A DNA stretch of 64,000 bases from JAKPUX01 sp035353815 (GCA_035353815.1 DAOQAG010000017.1:1-64000), one strand, 5' to 3'. Positions 42,798 through 52,411 are shown, numbered from the stretch's first letter. Program-made: numbers and translations. Notes: generated by a model not told the origin, from the sequence alone.

Positions 42798-44418
42798 AAT
42801 CCATATCCTGGTCGCCATGGATGCCCATACGATCTCCCAGGGCGCGCGCTCGGTCAAGGATGCCCTGGGCAAGGAACTGGCACTGGCTGGTCTTGCCGAT
42901 GAGGTGCGTGTTGTCGAGACCGGCAGCCTGGGCATATATGATAAAGGGGTTGTTCTGGTCATTTTCCCGGATGGCATTTATTACGTCGGCGTCCGCCTGG
43001 AAGATGTTTCGGAAATCATCTCCGAACATCTGATCAAGGGGCGGGTGGTGGAACGCCTGCAATACCTCGATCTCCCGGCCGCGGAAGGGGCCGTGGGCGA
43101 CAAGCCGGCCCGTATCGGCAAACAGCTGCGTATCGTCCTCAAGAATGCCGGCGTCATCGATCCCGAAAGCATCGAGGAGTATATCGCGCACGATGGCTAT
43201 GAGGCCCTCGGTAAAGCCCTCACGAGCTTGAAGCCGGAAGAGGTCATGGAAGAGGTGAAAAAGTCGGGCATCCAGGGCCGCGGCGGGGCTTTTTTTCCGA
43301 CCGGCCTGAAGTGGAGTTTTGCGGCCAAAGAGAAATCGGATGTCAAATACATCATCTGCAACGCCGATGAGGGCGAACCGGGGACCTTCAAGGACCGGCT
43401 GATCCTCGAAGGCGATCCGCATGCGGTGATCGAGGGCATGGCCCTCGCCGGCTATGCCGTCGGCGCGCATCAGGGGTATGTTTATATCCGCGGCGAATAC
43501 CATATGTCGATCGCGCGCATGCAGCGCGCCATAGATCAGGCCCGTGATCAGGGTCTTTTGGGCGCAAATATATTTGGCAGCGGTTTTGCCTTCGATCTCG
43601 AGATTCGCGAAGGCGCCGGTGCCTATATCTGCGGCGAGGAGACCGCTCTGATCGAATCGATCGAAGGCAAGCGCGGTGAACCACGCAACAAGCCGCCCTT
43701 CCCGCCCTCGGTCGGCCTCTGGGGCCAACCCACCATCGTCAATAACGTCGAAACCCTCGCCAACATCCCGCAAATCCTCATCAAAGGCCCCGAATGGTAC
43801 AAGGGGATCGGCACCGTGAAGAGCCCGGGCACCAAGGTCTTCACCATGGTCGGCAATATCAACAACCCCGGCTTGATCGAAGTGCCGATGGGCATCACCC
43901 TGCGCGAGATTATCTATGATATCGGCCACGGCATCCCCGGGGGCAAAGGCTTCAAGATGGCCCAGCTCGGCGGGACAACCGGCGGCATCCTCACCAGCGA
44001 ACATCTGGACCTCCCTCTGAGCACCGAATCCCTGCGCGAGATCGGTGCGGGCATGGGCTCCGGCGCCCTCCTTGTCGCTGACGATGCGCAGTGCATCGTC
44101 GGTCTGGTGAAGAATTTCGTCGAATTCTTCGTCCATGAATCCTGCGGGATTTGCACCCTGTGCCGCGAAGGCAACGGTCGGCTGCTGGAGATCCTCGAGC
44201 GGCTGACCGCAGGCCTCGGAAGGGCCAAAGACCTGCAGCTCATGGAAGATCTGGCTAAGACCATGGCCAAAGGCGCCTTCTGCGGCCTTGGCCAGGCGGC
44301 ACCGATTCCTATTCTCGGCTGCCTGCGCTACTTCCGCGAAGAATTCGAACAGCATCTCGCGGCCACCTGCAAGGCCGGCAAATGCACCTTCGAAAAAGCC
44401 GGTCAGGCCGCTGCCTGA
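42790..44418 (+). CDS. hydB: NuoF-like flavoprotein subunit of bifurcating hydrogenase, copy 2 (HydB)
   Basis: 542 aa. The NuoF core is complete: GRGGAFFPTGLKW, CNADEGEPGTFKDR, GAGAYICGEETALI, SLBB, and the [4Fe-4S] site SCGICTLCREG. Compared with copy 1 it has a thioredoxin-like N-terminal domain with no Cys at all, and it lacks the C-terminal two-cluster ferredoxin domain. So it has three fewer Fe-S clusters than copy 1. The separate ferredoxin gene upstream may compensate. It overlaps hydC by 8 bp and is followed by hydA. Confidence 0.94.
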   Translation: MHRIHILVAMDAHTISQGARSVKDALGKELALAGLADEVRVVETGSLGIYDKGVVLVIFPDGIYYVGVRLEDVSEIISEHLIKGRVVERLQYLDLPAAEGAVGDKPARIGKQLRIVLKNAGVIDPESIEEYIAHDGYEALGKALTSLKPEEVMEEVKKSGIQGRGGAFFPTGLKWSFAAKEKSDVKYIICNADEGEPGTFKDRLILEGDPHAVIEGMALAGYAVGAHQGYVYIRGEYHMSIARMQRAIDQARDQGLLGANIFGSGFAFDLEIREGAGAYICGEETALIESIEGKRGEPRNKPPFPPSVGLWGQPTIVNNVETLANIPQILIKGPEWYKGIGTVKSPGTKVFTMVGNINNPGLIEVPMGITLREIIYDIGHGIPGGKGFKMAQLGGTTGGILTSEHLDLPLSTESLREIGAGMGSGALLVADDAQCIVGLVKNFVEFFVHESCGICTLCREGNGRLLEILERLTAGLGRAKDLQLMEDLAKTMAKGAFCGLGQAAPIPILGCLRYFREEFEQHLAATCKAGKCTFEKAGQAAA

Positions 44419-44470
44419 CTTGGAGCCTCTTAACGAGTAAATTCTTTCGACCAATCAGGAGGATGTCACC

Positions 44471-46201
44471 TTGGATACAGTCAATTTGACGATAGATGGA
44501 CGAAGGGTCGCCGTGCCGGCGGATGCCACCGTTCTCGATGCCGCCGAAAAAGCCCTGGTCAATATTCCCCGCCTTTGCTATCACCCCGATCTGCCGCCGG
44601 TTTCCGCATGCCGGCTCTGCGTAGTCGAGATCAAGGGGGATCGTCTCCTGCGCACCGCCTGCAGCTGGCGGGTCGCGGAAGGCATGGAGGTGATCACCAA
44701 TTCCAAAACCGTGCGCGAATCCCGCCGGATCGCCATGGAACTGCTGCTCTCCCGCCATCCCATGCGCTGCACCGAATGCGTCCGCAACGGCTCCTGTGAG
44801 CTGCGCGCGGTCGCCGATCAGCTGGGCATCCGCGAGATCAGCTTTGAATACCGCGAACGCAAGGGAGAACTTGACAGCTCCAGCCCCTCGGTCGTCCGCG
44901 ATCCCTCCAAATGTATCCTCTGCCGCCGCTGCGTCCAGACCTGCACCATGGTTCAGAGCGTCAGCGCCCTCGGCATGGAGAGCCGCGGCTATGATGTCTG
45001 GGTGGATACGCCCTTCAGCAACGGCCTGGGCGAGGTCGCCTGCGTCGCCTGCGGCCAGTGCATCGACCGCTGCCCGGTCGGGGCCCTGTACGAAAACAGC
45101 CATATCCAGCGGGTCTGGGACGCCATCGATAATCCCGACCTGCATGTGGTCGTCCAGACCGCCCCGGCCGTCCGCGTCGCCATCGGCGAGGAGTTCGGCA
45201 TGGCTCCGGGCGCCCTGGTGACCGACAAGCTCGTCGCCGCCCTGCGCCGCATGGGCTTCGACAAGGTCTTTGATACTGATTTTACGGCGGATCTGACCAT
45301 CATGGAAGAGGGCTACGAGCTGCTCAATCGGATCAAAAACGGCGGCACCCTGCCGCTGCTGACCTCCTGCAGCCCGGGATGGATCAATTTCATCGAACAT
45401 TTCTATCCTGAGCTGCTGCCGCACGTGTCGTCGTGCAAGTCGCCGCAGCAGATGTTCGGCGCGCTCGCCAAGACCTACTATGCACAAAAGATCGGCGCCG
45501 ATCCTAAAAACATCTATGTCGTTTCGGTGATGCCGTGCACGGCCAAGAAATACGAAAGCGACCGCGCGGAAATGAGCAGCAGCGGCTTCCGCGATGTCGA
45601 CGCCGTGCTGACCACCCGTGAAGCGGCGACAATGATGAAACAGATCGGCATCCAGCTTCAGGATCTGCCGGATGAGGAGTACGACGCCCCGCTGGGTATC
45701 TCCACCGGCGCGGCCGTGATCTTCGGCGCCACTGGCGGTGTCATGGAAGCCGCCCTGCGCACGGTGTACGAAGTTCTGACCGGCAAGCCCCTGGAAGATA
45801 TCGAGATCAAGGCGGTGCGCGGCCTCGAAGGCGTCAAGGAGGCGGAGGTCGAAATTGCCGGCCTCAAGGTCAAGGCCGCGGTGGCCAACGGCCTGGCCAA
45901 CGCCCGCTCCCTGATGAAAAAGATCGTCGCCGGCGAAGCGCAATATCACTTTATCGAGATCATGGCCTGCCCCGGCGGTTGCATCGGCGGCGGCGGTCAG
46001 CCGATTCCAACTTCGCTGGAGATTCGTAAAAAACGCGCTGAAGCGATCTATAGCGCCGATCGCGGCCTCAAGATCCGCAAATCTCATGAAAATCCGGCGG
46101 TTCAGCAGCTCTACAAGGAGTTCCTGGGCGAACCCAACAGCCACAAAGCCCATGAACTGCTGCATACGCACTATTTCAAAAAGACCGTCTATCAGGAATA
46201 A
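44471..46201 (+). CDS. hydA: Catalytic [FeFe]-hydrogenase subunit, copy 2 (HydA, group A)
   Basis: 576 aa starting with TTG at 44471, eight bases after AGGAGG; the nearby ATG is out of frame. Clusters as in copy 1: [2Fe-2S] (CYHPD, CRLCVVE), His-type (HPMRCTECVRNGSCEL), two [4Fe-4S] (CILCRRCVQTC, CVACGQCIDRC). H-cluster motifs: L1 TSCSPGW (about 297), L2 MPCTAKKYE (about 353), L3 EIMACPGGCIGGGGQP (about 497). About as complete as copy 1, so both trimeric hydrogenases should be functional once matured. Confidence 0.95.
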   Translation: MDTVNLTIDGRRVAVPADATVLDAAEKALVNIPRLCYHPDLPPVSACRLCVVEIKGDRLLRTACSWRVAEGMEVITNSKTVRESRRIAMELLLSRHPMRCTECVRNGSCELRAVADQLGIREISFEYRERKGELDSSSPSVVRDPSKCILCRRCVQTCTMVQSVSALGMESRGYDVWVDTPFSNGLGEVACVACGQCIDRCPVGALYENSHIQRVWDAIDNPDLHVVVQTAPAVRVAIGEEFGMAPGALVTDKLVAALRRMGFDKVFDTDFTADLTIMEEGYELLNRIKNGGTLPLLTSCSPGWINFIEHFYPELLPHVSSCKSPQQMFGALAKTYYAQKIGADPKNIYVVSVMPCTAKKYESDRAEMSSSGFRDVDAVLTTREAATMMKQIGIQLQDLPDEEYDAPLGISTGAAVIFGATGGVMEAALRTVYEVLTGKPLEDIEIKAVRGLEGVKEAEVEIAGLKVKAAVANGLANARSLMKKIVAGEAQYHFIEIMACPGGCIGGGGQPIPTSLEIRKKRAEAIYSADRGLKIRKSHENPAVQQLYKEFLGEPNSHKAHELLHTHYFKKTVYQE

Positions 46202-46211
46202 CACCCGCAGA

Positions 46212-46241
46212 CCTGTCCGGAGGGGGCCCCCTCCGGACAGG
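46212..46241. promoter_or_regulatory. Perfect 30-nt palindrome between hydA and buk
   Basis: CCTGTCCGGAGGGGG followed directly by its exact complement, with no loop bases and no T-run. It is 10 bp after the hydA stop and 20 bp before the buk start, so it may be an RNA stem that separates expression of the two operon parts, or a DNA-binding site. Confidence 0.8.
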
Positions 46242-46261
46242 CCCAGCAGGAGGGAGGCCCG

Positions 46262-47344
46262 ATGACCGCAGCTCCATCGCCCCTGATTCTGGTGATCAAC
46301 CCGGGATCAACCTCGACGAAGGTGGCGCTCTTTGCCGGCAGAAAGAAAGTCTCCGAGGAAAGTCTCTCGCACAGCAAGGATGATCTGGCCCGCTTCAAGG
46401 GATTGTGGGATCAGTTTGACTACCGGACGGATCTGGTTATCGAATTCCTCAATCGGCAGAACCTCAAGGCCTTTTCCCTGGCTGCGGTGGTCGGCCGGGG
46501 AGGCATGCTCAAATCGGTCAGCCGCGGCACCTACATCGTGGACGATACCATGATCGCGGATGCGCAGAGGGGAGTTCAGGGCGAACATGTCTCGAATCTG
46601 GGCTGCGCCATCGCCGGCAAGATCGCGCAGCTCTATGGCAGTGTCGCTTTTATCGTCGATCCGGTCTCCGTGGACGAATTCGAGCCGCTGGCCCGATTTT
46701 CCGGCCATCCACGGATTCAGAGGAGAGCCCTGTCGCACGCACTCAGCCTGCGCGCCGCCGCTTTTTGGGCCGCCGAAGCTCTCAACATCGATGCGAACAC
46801 ACACAATTTTATCGTCGCCCATCTCGGCGGCGGCATCTCCATCGCCCCGGTGAAAGGGGGCCGGATCATCGATGTCAACGACGCCTCGAGCGACGGCCCC
46901 TTCTCGCCCGAACGTACCGGCAGTTTGCCGCTGCAACCCTTCATCGACCTCTGCTACTCGGGTGAATTCACCCGCGCAGAGATGCGCCAGCTGGTGATGG
47001 GCAAAGGCGGACTGCTGGCGTATCTCGGAACGCATGATGCCCGGGAGGTCGAAAAACGGATCGAAGCCGGCGATGACGAGGCCGACATGGTCTTCAGGGC
47101 CATGGCGTACCAGATCGCCAAGGAGATCGGCGCCATGACGACGGTGCTCAACGGTCAGGTGGCCGCAGTGGTCCTGACCGGGGGCCTTGCTCATTCGCAG
47201 CGGCTGGTCGGCCTGATCACCGCGCGCGTCGGCTTTGTCGCCCCGCTGCGCATTTTTCCCGGCGAACTGGAGCTGGAGGCGATGGCCTCGGGCGCGCTGC
47301 GCGTCCTCAACGGCCAGGAGAAAGCCCGGCATTACCCCAAATGA
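46262..47344 (+). CDS. buk: Butyrate kinase, copy 1
   Basis: 360 aa, the family's length. Acetokinase-fold motifs: LVINPGSTSTKVALF, AHLGGGISIAPVKGG, DGPFSPERTG, VLTGGLAHSQ. It makes ATP from butyryl phosphate (or a branched acyl phosphate) in fermentation. GGAGGGAGG precedes the ATG. It is followed 26 bp later by ptb, the normal partner, and sits directly after the hydrogenase genes, which suits a pathway that must vent electrons as H2. Confidence 0.93.
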   Translation: MTAAPSPLILVINPGSTSTKVALFAGRKKVSEESLSHSKDDLARFKGLWDQFDYRTDLVIEFLNRQNLKAFSLAAVVGRGGMLKSVSRGTYIVDDTMIADAQRGVQGEHVSNLGCAIAGKIAQLYGSVAFIVDPVSVDEFEPLARFSGHPRIQRRALSHALSLRAAAFWAAEALNIDANTHNFIVAHLGGGISIAPVKGGRIIDVNDASSDGPFSPERTGSLPLQPFIDLCYSGEFTRAEMRQLVMGKGGLLAYLGTHDAREVEKRIEAGDDEADMVFRAMAYQIAKEIGAMTTVLNGQVAAVVLTGGLAHSQRLVGLITARVGFVAPLRIFPGELELEAMASGALRVLNGQEKARHYPK

Positions 47345-47370
47345 TGCGGAATCGCCCAGGAGGGAACCCC

Positions 47371-48282
47371 ATGATTCAGTCCTTCGATGAACTGCTCGAT
47401 CACGCCCGCCAGGGCAGCAAGGTAACCGTTGCGGTCGCAGCTGCGGCCGATGAAGCGGCCTTAAGCGCCGTGGCCTCCGCCCATGCACTCGGGATGGCCG
47501 ATGCTCTGCTTTTTGGCGAAGAGGATAAAATTCGCCGCCTTTATCGCGAGATGACCGGCGCCGCGGAGATGCCTTTCGTCGTCCATGATGTGCCCGAGGA
47601 GGTGAACGCCGCACGGGCGGCCGTGGCGGCGGTGCGCAGCGGGGAAGCGCAAATTCTGCTCAAGGGCAAGATCAAGACCGCGGCCCTGCTCAAGTCCGTC
47701 CTGGACAGCGAGTCCGGCCTGCGCTCGAATCATCTGCTCAGCGATTGCTTCATCTTTGAGGATCCCGCGCTGCAAGGCAACAAGCTGGTGATGATCACCG
47801 ACGGCGGCGTCACCCTCAAGCCCGATCTTAAACAAAAGATAGAGATTATCGAGAATGCCGTCGCCGTCGCGCACGCCCTGGGCCACGCGAATCCGCGCGT
47901 CGCCGTACTTTCGGCTGTGGAGACGGTGAATCCCGCCCTTCCGGCTACGCTGGATGCCGCGGCACTGACCAAAATGAACCAGCGCGGGCAGATCAAGGGC
48001 TGTATCATCGACGGCCCGCTCGCCCTGGATAATGCGATTTCCCGGGAAGCAGCCGAGATCAAGGGGATCCAATCGCCGGTGGCTGGACGGGCGGAAATCC
48101 TGCTCTGCCCCGATATCGAGTCGGCCAACATGCTGGCCAAATCCACCACCTATTTTGCCCGTTTGCGCCTCGGCCATGTCATTATGGGGACGACCGCTCC
48201 GGTCCTGATCCCCTCCCGTGCCGACAGCGCGGACAGCAAATTGTTGTCGATCGCTATCGGCAAGCTCGTTTGTTCACATTAG
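47371..48282 (+). CDS. ptb: Phosphate butyryltransferase, copy 1
   Basis: 303 aa from the ATG at 47371 (AGGAGGG upstream); the frame opens at 47341 but overlaps buk. Conserved stretches include LKGKIKTAALLKSVLD, VMITDGGVTLKPDL and DGPLALDNAIS. It converts butyryl-CoA and phosphate to butyryl phosphate, the substrate of the upstream kinase. Confidence 0.92.
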   Translation: MIQSFDELLDHARQGSKVTVAVAAAADEAALSAVASAHALGMADALLFGEEDKIRRLYREMTGAAEMPFVVHDVPEEVNAARAAVAAVRSGEAQILLKGKIKTAALLKSVLDSESGLRSNHLLSDCFIFEDPALQGNKLVMITDGGVTLKPDLKQKIEIIENAVAVAHALGHANPRVAVLSAVETVNPALPATLDAAALTKMNQRGQIKGCIIDGPLALDNAISREAAEIKGIQSPVAGRAEILLCPDIESANMLAKSTTYFARLRLGHVIMGTTAPVLIPSRADSADSKLLSIAIGKLVCSH

Positions 48283-48310
48283 CACCTTTCGGCTGCACAA
48301 GGAGAATGCA

Positions 48311-50290
48311 ATGCTCTTCCCCAATCATGATGAGAACAAGTCCCCCAACCGGCGCAAACCTAAAATGGAAAAGAAGCTGCACTTTTCGATATGGTACATC
48401 CTCTTTGCGCTGATGACCCTTTATCTGTTCAACGATCTTTTCTTCGCCTCCCATGTGCGCGAAGTGCCCTACAGCACCTTCAAGACTCTGCTGCGGCAAA
48501 ACCGCATCTTCGAGGCAGGTGTCTCCGGCGAAAAGATCGAGGGTCTCTATTTTGTCGGCGATACCACGGCGATCGCCGGCCAGCGTACCATGTATGATTC
48601 ACTTAAAGCAAAGGCCGAAAAGCGCGGAGAGTTCAATGTTAAGGAGATTTTCAATACCGCCAAGAACCAGGAGCTCTTCGTCCAGAAAAATCTGCAGTCT
48701 TTCACGACCGTGCGCATCGAGGATGCCGATCTGGTGAAGGAATTGGAAGCCCACCACGTCGCGTATGCCGGCAAAGCGGGCGAGGGCTGGCTGCGCAGCC
48801 TGATCCTGGGCTGGGTGCTGCCCTTCGCTGTGCTCTTCGCCATCTGGGGTTTCGTCTTCAAGCGCATGAATCCGAGCGGCGGCATGATGTCGATCGGCAA
48901 GAGCAAGGCCAAAATCTACGTCGAGGGTCAGACCAAGGTCACCTTCAAGGATGTCGCGGGCATCGACGAAGCCCTGGGCGAAGTGACCGAGATCGTCGAT
49001 TTTCTCAAGAATCCGGAAAAATTCCAGCGCCTTGGCGGCCGGATTCCCAAGGGGGTGCTGCTCGTCGGGCCGCCGGGCACGGGCAAAACCTTGCTGGCCA
49101 AGGCGGTGGCCGGAGAAGCCCGGGTCCCCTTCTTCAGCATATCCGGATCGGATTTCGTCGAGATGTTCGTCGGTGTTGGCGCAGCGCGTGTGCGCGACCT
49201 GTTCCAGCAGGCCTCGCAAAAGGCCCCCTGCATCATTTTTATTGACGAGCTCGACGCACTCGGCAAGGCGCGCGGGATCAATGTCTATGGCGGACACGAT
49301 GAACGCGAGCAGACCCTCAATCAATTGCTCTCGGAAATGGACGGCTTTGAATCCAATGCTGGCGTCATTATCATGGCGGCCACCAACCGTCCTGAAATTC
49401 TCGACATCGCCCTGCTGCGACCGGGCCGTTTCGATCGTCAGATCGTCGTCGACCGCCCTGATATTAATGGCCGGGAAGCGATCCTCAAGGTCCATGCCCG
49501 CCAGGTTAAGCTGGAAAAAGGAGTGGACCTCAAGGTCATCGCCGCGCGGACCCCGGGATTTGTCGGCGCGGATCTGGCCAATCTGCTTAATGAGGCGGCC
49601 CTGATTGCGGCGCGCCACAACAAGAAGACGGTGGACATGGGCGACCTCGAAGAAGCGATCGACCGCGTCATCGCCGGCCTTGAAAAGAAAAGCCGGGTCA
49701 TGAACAAGCGCGAGAAGGAGACCGTCGCTTACCATGAAGCGGGTCACGCCATCACCGCCTCGAGCATCCCTGGCTGCGATCCCGTGCACCGGGTTTCGAT
49801 CATCCCGCGCGGAGTGGCGGCGCTCGGCTACACCTTGCAGCTGCCCACGGAGGACCGTTACCTGATGACCCGCAGCGAACTGGTCGGCAAGATCACCGTT
49901 CTGCTCGGCGGCCGGGTGGCTGAAGAGCTGAAATACGGTCAAGTCTCCACCGGGGCCCAAAATGATCTCGAACGTGCTACCGATATCGCCCGCAGCATGG
50001 TGGTCGAATACGGCATGAGCCAAAAAATCGGCCCGGTCTCCTACGGCCGCGGCAATCGCGGCATGTTCCTTGGCGCCGAGATGCCCGAAAGCAAGGTCTA
50101 CAGCGAAAACCTGGCCGCGACCATCGACGCGGAGATCAAGGAGCTGATCGAGGAAGCGGAGAAAAGCGTACGCACCATCCTTTCCGAACGCTTCGACCGG
50201 CTGGAACTTTTGGCACAGCGCCTGCTGGAAAATGAAGTGGTCGAAAAGGAGGAGCTGCAGGCCATTCTTGCCGAGTCGGCCCATGACTAG
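48311..50290 (+). CDS. ftsH: ATP-dependent zinc metalloprotease FtsH
   Basis: 659 aa from the ATG at 48311 (AAGGAGA upstream); the frame extends to 48218 inside ptb. Two membrane segments (about 28-45 and 165-185) enclose a periplasmic domain. Walker A GPPGTGKT, Walker B IIFIDELDA, second region of homology with TNRP..LLRPGRFDR, and the protease zinc site HEAGH (about residue 478). Membrane protein quality control. It starts 28 bp after ptb and overlaps the S4 gene. Confidence 0.96.
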   Translation: MLFPNHDENKSPNRRKPKMEKKLHFSIWYILFALMTLYLFNDLFFASHVREVPYSTFKTLLRQNRIFEAGVSGEKIEGLYFVGDTTAIAGQRTMYDSLKAKAEKRGEFNVKEIFNTAKNQELFVQKNLQSFTTVRIEDADLVKELEAHHVAYAGKAGEGWLRSLILGWVLPFAVLFAIWGFVFKRMNPSGGMMSIGKSKAKIYVEGQTKVTFKDVAGIDEALGEVTEIVDFLKNPEKFQRLGGRIPKGVLLVGPPGTGKTLLAKAVAGEARVPFFSISGSDFVEMFVGVGAARVRDLFQQASQKAPCIIFIDELDALGKARGINVYGGHDEREQTLNQLLSEMDGFESNAGVIIMAATNRPEILDIALLRPGRFDRQIVVDRPDINGREAILKVHARQVKLEKGVDLKVIAARTPGFVGADLANLLNEAALIAARHNKKTVDMGDLEEAIDRVIAGLEKKSRVMNKREKETVAYHEAGHAITASSIPGCDPVHRVSIIPRGVAALGYTLQLPTEDRYLMTRSELVGKITVLLGGRVAEELKYGQVSTGAQNDLERATDIARSMVVEYGMSQKIGPVSYGRGNRGMFLGAEMPESKVYSENLAATIDAEIKELIEEAEKSVRTILSERFDRLELLAQRLLENEVVEKEELQAILAESAHD

Positions 50291-50717
50291 GGATCAGCAG
50301 GACGTGGCTCCGGGAGCAGTTACACAGCGTCTGGACAAATGGCTCAAGATCGCACGGCTCTTCAAGACGCGCTCCCTGGCGACTGCAGCCTGCGACGAGC
50401 GCCGCGTCAAGGTCAACGGCAGCGTGGCCAAACCTGCCAAGGAGATTCGCGTCGGCGATACGCTGACCATTCGCACCCACGGCGGTACCTACATCGAGCT
50501 GGAGGTGCTGCAATTATGCAGTAAAAGCATCGCCGCCGCGCAGGCGCGCCTGCTTTTTGCGCTGCAGACCAGGGAGGTATCGCCGGAGGAGCAGGAACTC
50601 ATGCGGCTCTTTGCCACAGCAGTGAAGCGCGTAAAGCCGGCCTTCAAGGGCCGGCCGACCAAGAAGGATCGCCGCCGTCTCGAGCAGCATCGGCGCAGCG
50701 ATGATCCGTGGCGATGA
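50283..50717 (+). CDS. S4-domain RNA-binding protein, Hsp15-like
   Basis: 144 aa from the ATG at 50283, overlapping ftsH by 8 bp; the frame extends further upstream inside ftsH. S4 domain at about 13-75 (QRLDKWLKIARLFKTRSLATAAC, VKVNGSVAKPAKEIRVGD). The tail is basic (RPTKKDRRRLEQHRR), as in Hsp15, which binds stalled large ribosomal subunits. Coupling to ftsH suggests a stress-related role. Confidence 0.88.
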   Translation: MTRDQQDVAPGAVTQRLDKWLKIARLFKTRSLATAACDERRVKVNGSVAKPAKEIRVGDTLTIRTHGGTYIELEVLQLCSKSIAAAQARLLFALQTREVSPEEQELMRLFATAVKRVKPAFKGRPTKKDRRRLEQHRRSDDPWR

Positions 50718-50812
50718 TACCGCTGTGTCGTTTTTTTGCAAGGGAGCCGGTCAGCGTTGGCGCACCCTTTCGGGATTCTCCCTGGCGGCGCTGATGTCGG
50801 CATTTTTATCCC

Positions 50813-50841
50813 TTGACAATCATAGTTTAAATAGCTACATT
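50813..50841 (+). promoter_or_regulatory. Sigma-70-type promoter
   Basis: TTGACA, 17-bp spacer, TACATT. It would start a transcript near 50848, 287 nt before glutamate dehydrogenase, with a terminator in between. Confidence 0.7.
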
Positions 50842-50847
50842 AGCACC

Positions 50848-51066
50848 GCTTTGGGGTCACAAATGGCTTTAACTTTTATTGAAAATAATAAATTGCAGTC
50901 TACAGCCCCGCTTATGCTGGTATTACATTTGATGACGGAGTCACAGCCGATCCTGGCAGCCAACAAGATGCCTATGTGCCGGATCTCCCAGCCCTGGTTT
51001 ATTAGCAAAATCGTGTAGCCCTGATCAAGCCCTCTTCCGGTTTCTGGAAAAGGGCTTGTTTTTTTT
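50848..51066 (+). ncRNA. Candidate small RNA or attenuated leader of glutamate dehydrogenase
   Basis: About 219 nt between a good promoter and an intrinsic terminator, with no credible protein. It contains a stable hairpin GATCC(T)GGCA / TGCCGGATC (50949-50985, one bulged T). It is either a free small RNA or a leader whose terminator regulates the gdh gene 69 bp further on. No known riboswitch or 6S structure is recognised. Confidence 0.4.
51027..51066 (+). terminator. Intrinsic terminator upstream of gdhA
   Basis: Stem AAGCCCT / AGGGCTT with inner TTCC / GGAA and GTTTTTTTT after it. It stands 69 bp before the gdhA start rather than after a gene. Confidence 0.85.
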
Positions 51067-51134
51067 GGATATAGTTTCTTTCGTTTCATCTAACCAACCC
51101 ATTCCAACACTGGTCCTAACCAACGGAGTGAACC

Positions 51135-52394
51135 ATGGAAAAAAACGGTGTGTATGCCATGGCGCTGGAGCAGCTCGCTTCAGCGGCGCGGCTGCTCAAA
51201 CTCGATGCCAACACCCATCGTGTCCTCAGTCACCCGGAACGGTCGCTGACCGTTTCGCTGCCTGTGGTCATGGATGACGGGCGCATTGAGGTCTTCGAGG
51301 GGCATCGTGTACAGCATTCGAGTGCCCGCGGTCCATGCAAGGGCGGCATCCGCTTCCACCAGAATGTCACCCTCGATGAGGTCACGGCCCTTTCGATGTG
51401 GATGACCTGGAAATGCGCCACGGTCAACATCCCGTACGGTGGCGGCAAAGGCGGTGTAACCGTCGATCCGACCAAACTGAGCCAGAATGAGCTCCGTCAC
51501 CTGACGCGGCGCTATACGGTGGCGATCATGCCGATCATCGGCCCGCACAGCGACATCCCGGCCCCCGATGTCAACACCAGTTCGGAGACCATGGGCTGGA
51601 TCATGGACACGGTCAGCATGTTTCGCGGCAGCACCGTACTCGATATCGTTACGGGTAAATCGATCGAGCTGGGTGGTTCTCTCGGCCGCCGTGAAGCGAC
51701 CGGCCGTGGTGTGATGTTCAACACCCTCGAGCTGCTCAAGCGTCTGGGCAAAGATCCGGCCAATACCCGGGTCGTCGTCCAGGGATTCGGCAATGTCGGC
51801 AGCGTCAGCGCCGATCTGCTGAAAAAGGCCGGCTGCAAGATCCTCGCTGTCAGCGACGTGAGCGGTGCCTACTACAATCCGGCCGGTCTGCCGATCGCGG
51901 ATATGATCACCTATTGCGCAACGTCCAAGAACAAGCTGCTCGAAGGATTCGATGCCCCCGGCATCACCAAGATCACCAACGCCGAACTGCTGGCCCTCGA
52001 CACCGATATCCTGGTTCCCGCTGCCCTTGAGAAACAAATTACGGTGGAAAATGCCGATAAGATCAAGGCCTACGCCATCGTTGAAGGCGCCAATGGCCCG
52101 ACCACTCCGGAAGCCGAACGCATTCTGGTGGGCAAAGGTAAGTATGTGGTGCCCGATATCCTCGCCAACAGCGGCGGTGTCGTTGTCAGTTACTTCGAAT
52201 GGGTGCAGGGCATCCAGTCCTTTTTCTGGACCGAGGATGAGGTCAACAAGAACCTGGAACGCGTCATTGAAAACGCCTTTGCCGCGGTCTGGGATCTCGC
52301 CCAGAAGGAGAAGCAGGATCTGCGCAACGCCGCGATGATGATCGCCGTGGACCGCGTGGCCAAAGCGGTCCAGTCGCGCGGCATCTGGCCGTGA
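51135..52394 (+). CDS. gdhA: Glutamate dehydrogenase (Glu/Leu/Phe/Val dehydrogenase family)
   Basis: 419 aa, typical of hexameric small-type GDH. Substrate and catalytic residues in CKGGIRFH, GGGKGGV and PAPDVNTSSETMGWI; Rossmann cofactor site VVVQGFGNVGSVSADLL. Converts glutamate to 2-oxoglutarate and ammonia with NAD(P). GGAG precedes the ATG. Upstream is the candidate leader RNA and terminator; a strong terminator follows. Fits peptide/amino-acid fermentation in this organism. Confidence 0.95.
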   Translation: MEKNGVYAMALEQLASAARLLKLDANTHRVLSHPERSLTVSLPVVMDDGRIEVFEGHRVQHSSARGPCKGGIRFHQNVTLDEVTALSMWMTWKCATVNIPYGGGKGGVTVDPTKLSQNELRHLTRRYTVAIMPIIGPHSDIPAPDVNTSSETMGWIMDTVSMFRGSTVLDIVTGKSIELGGSLGRREATGRGVMFNTLELLKRLGKDPANTRVVVQGFGNVGSVSADLLKKAGCKILAVSDVSGAYYNPAGLPIADMITYCATSKNKLLEGFDAPGITKITNAELLALDTDILVPAALEKQITVENADKIKAYAIVEGANGPTTPEAERILVGKGKYVVPDILANSGGVVVSYFEWVQGIQSFFWTEDEVNKNLERVIENAFAAVWDLAQKEKQDLRNAAMMIAVDRVAKAVQSRGIWP

Positions 52395-52411
52395 TCGGAC
52401 CTGTCCAATGC

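Noticed and set aside
42885..42910. Sigma-54-like TGGCAC inside hydB copy 2
   Set aside because: The -12 half is at the wrong distance and it lies within a coding region.
50701..51018. 105-aa plus-strand frame upstream of gdhA
   Set aside because: It overlaps a strong promoter, has no homology pattern, and lies in what looks like a non-coding leader.
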